Assembly: GCA_028285185.1 (NCBI GenBank)
Contig: JANQQD010000103.1
Location: forward strand, 1-48,525
Source: Anaerolineae bacterium
GTDB lineage: Bacteria; Pseudomonadota; Alphaproteobacteria; DSM-16000; Inquilinaceae
DNA length: 48,525 nucleotides
Reading direction: 5' to 3'
Numbering within the stretch: the first letter of the stretch is position 1; each line of letters starts with the position of its first letter. Shown here piece by piece: positions 43,377 to 48,525 of this stretch. The position numbers and the translations under genes are program-made. The notes under the pieces are model-generated. The model was not told the origin of the DNA. It saw nothing but the letters and a program-made list of their open reading frames with translations, and did no database searches.

Positions 43377-44536
43377 GAACACTGAAGACTATTGCCGCCG
43401 CCGGCGCGCTGGCAACCGGCCTAGGCGCGGTAGCCGAGGCGCAGGAGACGGTGACTATCGCCGCGCTCTACAACCTGACCGGCGGCATGTCGTCGATCGA
43501 CGCCCCGGCCCTGAACGGCGCGCTGTTGCATGCAGCGCTGATCAACGAGGCCGGCGGGCTGTTGGACGGCACGGTGATGCTTGAGGTCGTGGGCATCGAC
43601 ACCAAGACCGACCAGCAGGAAACGGCGACGGCCGCGCAGCAGGCGCTGTCCATGGACGGCCTCGTGGCCGGCATCGGCTATGGCGACACGACCTTCGTGC
43701 TGGCCGCCGCCCCGGCGTTTCAGGAGGCCGGCATTCCCTTCGTCACCTCCGGTGCCACACACCCGATGCTGCCCACGTGGGTCGGCGACCACATGTTCAT
43801 GACGGCCTTCGGCGACGACGACCAAAGCTATGCCATCGCCGATTATGCCTATGACACGCTGGGCCTGCGGCGTGTGGCCGTGTGGACCGACGACAGCATG
43901 GACTTCACACGGGCGCTGTCCACCTTCTTCCGGGAGCGGTTCGTCGAGCGTGGCGGTGAGCTGGTCGGCGACGACTTCTTCATGATGGGCGACACCGACT
44001 TCTCCGCCCAGATCGCGCGGCTGCAGGCGATCGACCCCGCACCGGACGGTGTGTTCGTCTCCGCCATTCCGGGCGAGGCCGGGCTCTCGGTGAAGCAGAT
44101 CCGTGAAGCCGGCATCACCTATCCCATCGTCAGCGGCGATGGCTTCGATACCGAGCTGGTGTCGACCGTGCCGGGGCCGGACCTGGCGAACGACGTGTTC
44201 TTTTCCTCCCACACCTACCGGGCTGACGACCGGCAGGTGGTGACGGATTTCGTTGCAGCCTATGAGGAGGAATACGGCCGCCCGCCTGAGAATGCCTTCT
44301 CACCGCTGGGCTATGACGCCATCGGACTGATCGCCGAGGCGATCGAGGCCGCGGGCAGCACGGAGCCGAGCGCGATCCGCGATGCGCTGGCCGGGATCCG
44401 CGACTATGAGGCGGTGACCGGCATGATCTCATACACCCGCGAGACGATGGTCCCGCCGAAGCCGGTGGCGATCATCGAAGTGCAGGGCGGCGAGTTCACG
44501 CTGTTGGAGACCTGGTTCCCGGACGAGGTCGAGTAA
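43373..44536 (+). CDS. livK: ABC transporter periplasmic amino-acid-type binding protein (LivK family)
   Basis: A 387-residue Peripla_BP_6 protein. A short signal peptide (cleavage near AEAQ, residue 22-24) precedes TVTIAALYNLTGGMSSIDAPALNGALLHAALINEAGGLLDG. Ligand-loop elements follow (GIGYGDTTFVLAAAPAFQEAGIPFVTSGATHP), then the second lobe GVFVSAIPGEAGLSVKQIREAGI and YDAIGLIAEAIEAAGS. Its ATG overlaps the livM stop, and agagggg precedes it. Last-gene position for the binding protein is somewhat unusual, as it is often first. It should define the specificity of the importer. Confidence 0.94.
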   Translation: MRTLKTIAAAGALATGLGAVAEAQETVTIAALYNLTGGMSSIDAPALNGALLHAALINEAGGLLDGTVMLEVVGIDTKTDQQETATAAQQALSMDGLVAGIGYGDTTFVLAAAPAFQEAGIPFVTSGATHPMLPTWVGDHMFMTAFGDDDQSYAIADYAYDTLGLRRVAVWTDDSMDFTRALSTFFRERFVERGGELVGDDFFMMGDTDFSAQIARLQAIDPAPDGVFVSAIPGEAGLSVKQIREAGITYPIVSGDGFDTELVSTVPGPDLANDVFFSSHTYRADDRQVVTDFVAAYEEEYGRPPENAFSPLGYDAIGLIAEAIEAAGSTEPSAIRDALAGIRDYEAVTGMISYTRETMVPPKPVAIIEVQGGEFTLLETWFPDEVE

Positions 44537-44564
44537 GCCTCATCTGATCATGACGTTGTAGGAT

Positions 44565-44599
44565 GCGGCCTGAGGGTTTCCTCGGGCCGCTTCTTCATT
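44565..44599 (+). terminator. Terminator after livK
   Basis: gcggcctgagg (44565-44575) and cctcgggccgc (44580-44590) pair around gttt with one G-T wobble. They are followed by ttcttcatt. This ends the liv cluster and faces the convergent SPFH-fusion gene. Confidence 0.85.
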
Positions 44600-44608
44600 G
44601 TCGGACAG

Positions 44609-46066
44609 TCATTCATGTGCCTCGCCAGCAATCAGTGCGAGGCAGAAGCGTCGAGCGACCAGTTCAGGCGCCGCTCGGTACCGCTCCCGGAAGGCCGAGA
44701 ATGCCCGTGCCTCCAGCTCTGCATCGCGAACGATCTCATCCCTGGCGAGTCGAGCCTGATCGAGGCGCTCCGCCGCGGTGATCTCGGCCGCTTCCAACAT
44801 TGCTTCGGCATCGGCTTCAGCGGCCGCCAGCATGGCGCCGCCATCGTCCGGATCGAACGGAGATACCGCCAGCTGTGCGGATATGTCGATGGGACCGACC
44901 TGGGTGGTGACGAGAAGGACGTTGTCTTCGCCGATATCGCCGAGCACCGCTGCGGCGGCCGTCAGCAGATCGTTCGACAGCCGCGGGCTTTCCTGTCCGG
45001 CTACGACCAGATCCATGTCTCGCAGCATCGGCAGAAACTCTGCGGCCACAACGTCCCTAACCAGAGCCTCCGTTGCGGCCGGGTCCGATGGAGCAACGGG
45101 TATCTGACCCGCCTGGGCGAGGTAGGTCACGGCGATGGGGACATCCACCAGCACGCCGTCTCCGGTCATTGTCGTGAGGATGAAGGACAATGAGGTGGTG
45201 TTGGTGTTCCGGCCCGACTGTTTCGGACCCGGCTCGGTATCGTCCTTGACCGGTTGGCCGCGATAGGCCTGCGGAACAGCCACGCCGTCGGGGGCCGGCG
45301 ACGCGGCAATCGGCGCCAGGCAGTCGGCCAGCAGCGCGTTTGCGCCGGCGAAGGGGTTGTCTGCCGTGACGACGATGTCGGCGAACAGATCGGCGGCCAA
45401 TAGCCGGCTGGACCAGAACGTGTAGAGGTTGAGATCGGCACCTGCCACCGATGCCAAGATCCGGTCTGCCTCGGACGTGGCCTCAGCCATGATCCGGTCT
45501 GCATCCGCCGCGCCGATCGCCTCTAGGCGTCCGATCTCCGCCGTCACCTGCGCCGCGATCCGTGCGGCTTCCGCTTCATAGCGGCGGCGCGTGCGGTCCG
45601 CCTCGTTTGCCAGCCGTTCGGCCATGCGCTCCACCATGTCAGGACCGGGATGCAGACCGGAGAGGCCATGGGCCGCCAGGCGCAGGCCGAGGTCGCCGGC
45701 TGCCTCGTCCATATGCTGGCCCAACGCCGCCAAGGCCGTCTCGATATCCGTGCGGTCACCGTCAAAGCCGATCGCACCGACGGCCGCACGGAGCCCGTGC
45801 TCCAACTGCGCCTCAAGCGCTTCGTGGACTGCCGCGCCGATCTGTGCCGACGGCTCTGCATCAACAACGGCATATCCCGCGGCGACGACGCGGCGAACAT
45901 CGGCATCCAGCACCGGCAGCCCGTCGACCCGGATATGAATGTATGCCGGCGGCTCCGCCGTTTGGGCGATCGCTTGACCGCCTGGCCCAGCGCCTGCGAG
46001 CAGAAAAGCAGCCGCTGTCGCGGCGGAGACAGCGGTGTAACGTAAAGGTTCTGTCCTTGCGCTCAT
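44609..46066 (-). CDS. Exported single-chain HflC-HflK-like tandem SPFH protein
   Basis: A 485-residue protein with an N-terminal hydrophobic segment (about 10-34, ending AIA; signal peptide or anchor). Residues about 60-240 align with the C-terminal two thirds of HflC: the helical DMVERMAERLANEADRTRRR (143-162), EIGRLEAIGAADADRIMAEA, and LNLYTFWSSRLLAAD, like HflC DFYAFIRSL. Residues about 290-480 align with HflK: SFILTTMTGDGVLVDVPIAVTY (294-315), ATEALVRDVVAAEFLPML, the long Ala/Glu helix 410-455, and FSAFRERYRAAPELVARRF (456-474). HflK and HflC are normally two proteins that form a cage around FtsH. Here the order is C then K with a single membrane or secretion signal and a weakly conserved SPFH core. 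It is divergent from the crystallin-like gene. Confidence 0.75.
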   Translation of the reverse strand: MSARTEPLRYTAVSAATAAAFLLAGAGPGGQAIAQTAEPPAYIHIRVDGLPVLDADVRRVVAAGYAVVDAEPSAQIGAAVHEALEAQLEHGLRAAVGAIGFDGDRTDIETALAALGQHMDEAAGDLGLRLAAHGLSGLHPGPDMVERMAERLANEADRTRRRYEAEAARIAAQVTAEIGRLEAIGAADADRIMAEATSEADRILASVAGADLNLYTFWSSRLLAADLFADIVVTADNPFAGANALLADCLAPIAASPAPDGVAVPQAYRGQPVKDDTEPGPKQSGRNTNTTSLSFILTTMTGDGVLVDVPIAVTYLAQAGQIPVAPSDPAATEALVRDVVAAEFLPMLRDMDLVVAGQESPRLSNDLLTAAAAVLGDIGEDNVLLVTTQVGPIDISAQLAVSPFDPDDGGAMLAAAEADAEAMLEAAEITAAERLDQARLARDEIVRDAELEARAFSAFRERYRAAPELVARRFCLALIAGEAHE

Positions 46067-46266
46067 CGCTCAAGCCTCCGCTGCGGTTGCTAAGGCAATA
46101 CTAACGGCAGCCGGCGTGCCGCGGGAACGGTGGCAATCACGGATAACGACCGAGTGGCTGCCCCTGATCATCTCTGGGCCACACTGTTCGTGCATACGCA
46201 GCTATGCCGCGCACCTGAGCCAGGCTGTGCGGCACGCCGTTCTGGGAGGCAACGGAGGAACAAAGA

Positions 46267-47859
46267 ATGAGCGCATGGCGAATTGCGGGACTGATCGCGA
46301 TGCTGGCTGCGGGTCCGGCCGCGGGAAGCGAGATTATCCTCTTCGACGACGCAAACTGTGCCGGCACCTACCGCGTGCTGATCGAAAGCGAGGCGGATCT
46401 GGATCGGGTCGAATTCGGCAATGCGGCCGCTTCGGTCCGCGTGGTGGCCGGGACATGGACGCTGTTTCGCGACGACAATTTCCAGTCCAACAACGGACCA
46501 CCGGTGACGCTCCCGGCCGGCGATTGCGTCAATCTTGGTGTCGGGCCGACTGCGCAGTTCCCGCCCGAGCTGATGGATTCCGTGCAGTTGACAGCCGCGG
46601 CCCCCGGCCCCGGCTCGGCGATCGTCCTCTATGACGGCACGAACTTGTCGCCACCCTATCGCGTGCTCACCAGCAATACGCCGGATCTGGACGCGATGCA
46701 GTTCGACAACCGCATCAGCTCGTTCCAGGTGGTTTCCGGCCTTTGGCGGATCTTCAGGGATGACGGCTTCCAGTCCAACAATGGACCGCCGATCGAGGTC
46801 GGCGTCGGCGTGTACGCCAATATCGAGGATCTCGGCTTTCCATCGGATCGTGCGTCATCAGTTCTGCGCATGAATGTGGCCAGTGACCCGCAGCTGCCGC
46901 CGCCGGTCGTCACTGTGGACTGCCCGCCGGGCTCGGCGACGAATGGGGCTGTCTGCGTGAGTTGCGTCGAGCTTGGTCAGGTGGTGGCGGCCAGTGGCGG
47001 GGCCTGCGAATGCCCGGCAGATCAGCGGACCATCGGGGGCCGCGTCGTAGACGGGATTCCGATCGGCCTTTGCCAGAGGGAACTAGTGGTCACGCCTCCA
47101 CAGGACCCGACCTCCCCGACCGGTTGCCCGGCCGGTGAGGTGATGGCGGGCTCGCTCCAGACGGGCGGCGGCTGCGTGCCGTGCCCGGAGAACAGCGCGC
47201 CCAATCCCGACCGAACCTCATGCCAGTGCAACAGCGGCTACATGCGGGTCGGCTACGCCTATTACGGCTTGCCGGAATGCGCCGTCTGCGATTACGGCAG
47301 CATCTACGACGCCGCGAGTGGCACGTGTGTCTGCCCGGCAGGCATGGTTCAGGCCAGCACCGATGGCAGCGGCATGCCGATGTGCGTGCGGCCGTCGAAC
47401 CGGCCCGTGCTGGTCGAGCATGTCGTGGATGGGTGGGACGCCTATCAGACCGCGCGCCGCCATCGGTTCGCCTTCACGACCGAGGTCCTGGGCATACCGG
47501 TACCGCCCGTGTGCGTCATCGGCATCCAGGCCTACGACGGGCTGTTCTCAATCGAGTTCCGCTCATCCCCTGGGGGCGGCCATTGCACAGCGATGCTGTT
47601 CGACGATCGTGCCCTGCGCGAGCCGTGGGAACTCGTCTCGTGGACCTTGGCGCCGCTGCCGGAGGCAGAGCCCATCTGCAGCAGCTACATCATCGGTGCG
47701 GTCCAAGAGCATTCCGATCGCCCACAGAGCGCTACGCTGCGGGTGGATATGCATCATTCTCCGCCCGCGTCGTTCCTGCCCAATCTCTGCGTTGTGGTGA
47801 TCGGGTCACTCACCCTTCGCGGGCCGGCGGACGCGGACCCGCTCGACGCCTTCCGGTGA
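46267..47859 (+). CDS. Secreted beta/gamma-crystallin-like protein with Cys-rich repeats
   Basis: A 530-residue exported protein (signal peptide about 1-20). Two tandem beta/gamma-crystallin-like domains (about 21-110 and 116-208) show repeated Greek-key motifs: IILFDDANCAGTYRVL, VVAGTWTLFRDDNFQSNNGP, IVLYDGTNLSPPYRVL and VVSGLWRIFRDDGFQSNNGP. The D/N-rich turns suggest Ca2+ binding. A Cys-rich region (about 218-375) follows, with EGF/ephrin-receptor-like units (CPPGSATNGAVCVSC, CPAGEVMAG...GGCVPC, CQCNSGYM, CVCPAGM). The C-terminal domain (about 380-525) is unrecognised and has several cysteines. ATG 46267 follows ggaggaac. It probably acts outside the cell or on the surface. Confidence 0.78.
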   Translation: MSAWRIAGLIAMLAAGPAAGSEIILFDDANCAGTYRVLIESEADLDRVEFGNAAASVRVVAGTWTLFRDDNFQSNNGPPVTLPAGDCVNLGVGPTAQFPPELMDSVQLTAAAPGPGSAIVLYDGTNLSPPYRVLTSNTPDLDAMQFDNRISSFQVVSGLWRIFRDDGFQSNNGPPIEVGVGVYANIEDLGFPSDRASSVLRMNVASDPQLPPPVVTVDCPPGSATNGAVCVSCVELGQVVAASGGACECPADQRTIGGRVVDGIPIGLCQRELVVTPPQDPTSPTGCPAGEVMAGSLQTGGGCVPCPENSAPNPDRTSCQCNSGYMRVGYAYYGLPECAVCDYGSIYDAASGTCVCPAGMVQASTDGSGMPMCVRPSNRPVLVEHVVDGWDAYQTARRHRFAFTTEVLGIPVPPVCVIGIQAYDGLFSIEFRSSPGGGHCTAMLFDDRALREPWELVSWTLAPLPEAEPICSSYIIGAVQEHSDRPQSATLRVDMHHSPPASFLPNLCVVVIGSLTLRGPADADPLDAFR

Positions 47860-47874
47860 TCGTGTGGCCTTGGA

Positions 47875-47911
47875 CCGCTTGCCGGACGCCAGCGTGGCGT
47901 CCGGCAAGCGG
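47875..47911. terminator. Perfect 17-base palindrome between convergent genes
   Basis: ccgcttgccggacgcca (47875-47891) and its exact complement tggcgtccggcaagcgg (47895-47911) enclose a 3-base loop. No T-run follows on either side. It lies between two converging genes (ends 47859 and 47922), so it is either a bidirectional terminator or a dispersed palindromic repeat. Confidence 0.6.
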
Positions 47912-47921
47912 TGCCTGCGGC

Positions 47922-48362
47922 CTAATATGACCCCATGAGGTCGCAATCCGTAACGATCCGGTAGAACAGCTCGTTGATCTCCATGGCCTCGAACAGGTCG
48001 ATGCCCATGGAGGCAAGGAAGGCGATCTGGGTGTCGTAGGCGACCTTTTCCATGGCGGCGCGGCAGCGGTATTCCTCGCCTGCCGAAACCTGCATGTGGT
48101 GGACGAGCTCGTGCACCAGCACCGAAATGTCGAGCGGATCGGTCGGCTGCCAGTCGTCGGGCAGATGGATCACCGCTTCGTGCAAGTTATAGAGGGCGAT
48201 CGCCTGGGGTGCGCTCGATTCGGCTCGATAAGACGCATCCGGCGAATGCAACACCTGCAGCTCGGCGACGGTGTTGAACTGAATATCCGGCGTATCGGTG
48301 GCCGGGGGCAGCCCTGTTACGGCGCTGATCCAGGCCATCAGGGCAAACATCAACTGGTCCAT
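47922..48362 (-). CDS. Small HExxH putative metallopeptidase (DUF6647-like)
   Basis: A 146-residue protein with the zinc-protease motif HELVHH (ISVLVHELVHHMQ, about residues 83-95). It is preceded by a strand with NLHEAVIHLPDDW and followed by the helix EYRCRAAMEKVAYDTQIAFL, whose Glu could be the third ligand. A short hydrophobic N-terminus (LMFALMAWISAVTGLP) may be an export signal. The pattern resembles small exported DUF6647-type proteins. ATG 48362 has ggaggga eight bases upstream. Substrate and activity are unknown. Confidence 0.72.
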   Translation of the reverse strand: MDQLMFALMAWISAVTGLPPATDTPDIQFNTVAELQVLHSPDASYRAESSAPQAIALYNLHEAVIHLPDDWQPTDPLDISVLVHELVHHMQVSAGEEYRCRAAMEKVAYDTQIAFLASMGIDLFEAMEINELFYRIVTDCDLMGSY

Positions 48363-48525
48363 AATGTCCCTCCAAATCCCTGTTGGATTGGGGGCGATGT
48401 TCCTCCTCGCTTTGATCTGATTGTCTCTTCACCTCCCTGACTTTTGGTTAACGCGGCTTTGCTGCATAGCAAAAAAGATGCTGCCCACTGCGACAGATCG
48501 TCATGATCGGTCCGCTGCGGCCGAT
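48363..48525. other. Upstream region at the window end
   Basis: 163 bases upstream of the HExxH gene. It holds that gene's ribosome site (gtccctcc on this strand, 48366-48373) and a small hairpin, tttgct/agcaaa (48458-48473). No gene is supported before the window ends. Confidence 0.3.

Overview
The window is GC-rich chromosomal DNA from an alphaproteobacterium, most likely a Rhodospirillales-type free-living or marine lineage; the exact genus cannot be read from it. The evidence is the end of the ribosomal/alpha operon (rpoA then rplQ), an NDUFS4-type complex I accessory subunit (a gene of alphaproteobacteria and mitochondria), a SapC-family protein, a LapG-like transglutaminase-fold protease, and a soluble HxxxCxxC anti-sigma factor next to an ECF sigma factor. 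I see no insertion sequence, integrase, phage gene or CRISPR array.

Layout. 1-1245: end of rpoA, then rplQ. 1326-5932: a lipoprotein, an ECF sigma/anti-sigma pair, a mutarotase-fold protein, an aquaporin and a YjeF_N (NAD(P)H-hydrate epimerase-like) protein. 6206-7773: a SapC-family protein and a secreted acidic protein. 7859-10919: a periplasmic LapG-like cysteine protease, divergent from an inner-membrane sensor with a periplasmic sensor domain, a PAS domain and a degenerate HD-GYP domain. 10960-12138: a Sel1-repeat/peptidoglycan-binding protein. 12700-30788: a two-partner secretion locus, with a TpsB transporter and a giant 5144-residue TpsA beta-helix exoprotein that fills about a third of the window. 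30907-34442: a Tag-like DNA glycosylase, tRNA-Pro(UGG), a small ORF, an NDUFS4 homologue, tRNA-Arg(UCU) and a HerA-like ATPase. 34670-39004: an RND efflux fusion protein and pump behind a promoter with an embedded operator-like palindrome. 39068-44536: an isochorismatase-fold hydrolase and a complete branched-chain amino-acid-type ABC transporter (LivG, F, H, M, K). 44609-48362: an exported single-chain HflC-HflK-like tandem SPFH protein, a secreted beta/gamma-crystallin-like protein with Cys-rich repeats, and a small HExxH protein.

The strongest candidate for an undescribed system is the surface-adhesin block at 7859-30788. The TpsA ends in a C-x14-C-Q tail that holds the only cysteines of the mature protein, which resembles the cysteine hook that retains CdrA/HMW1-type exoproteins in their TpsB pore. 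Just before it are two PAAG sequences resembling LapG cleavage sites. A LapG-like protease with an intact Cys-His-Asp triad lies a few kb upstream. It is divergent from a membrane protein whose HD-GYP domain has lost its metal ligands, the place where a LapD-like GGDEF-EAL receptor would be expected. I propose a CdrA-LapG-like controlled-release system in which a dead HD-GYP receptor replaces LapD. The parts are visible in the sequence; the connection between them is inference.

Other points worth attention are the HflC-HflK fusion, the nested in-register repeats of the TpsA, the operator in the RND promoter, and the TTAACC-rich (CtrA-like) leader of the tpsA gene.
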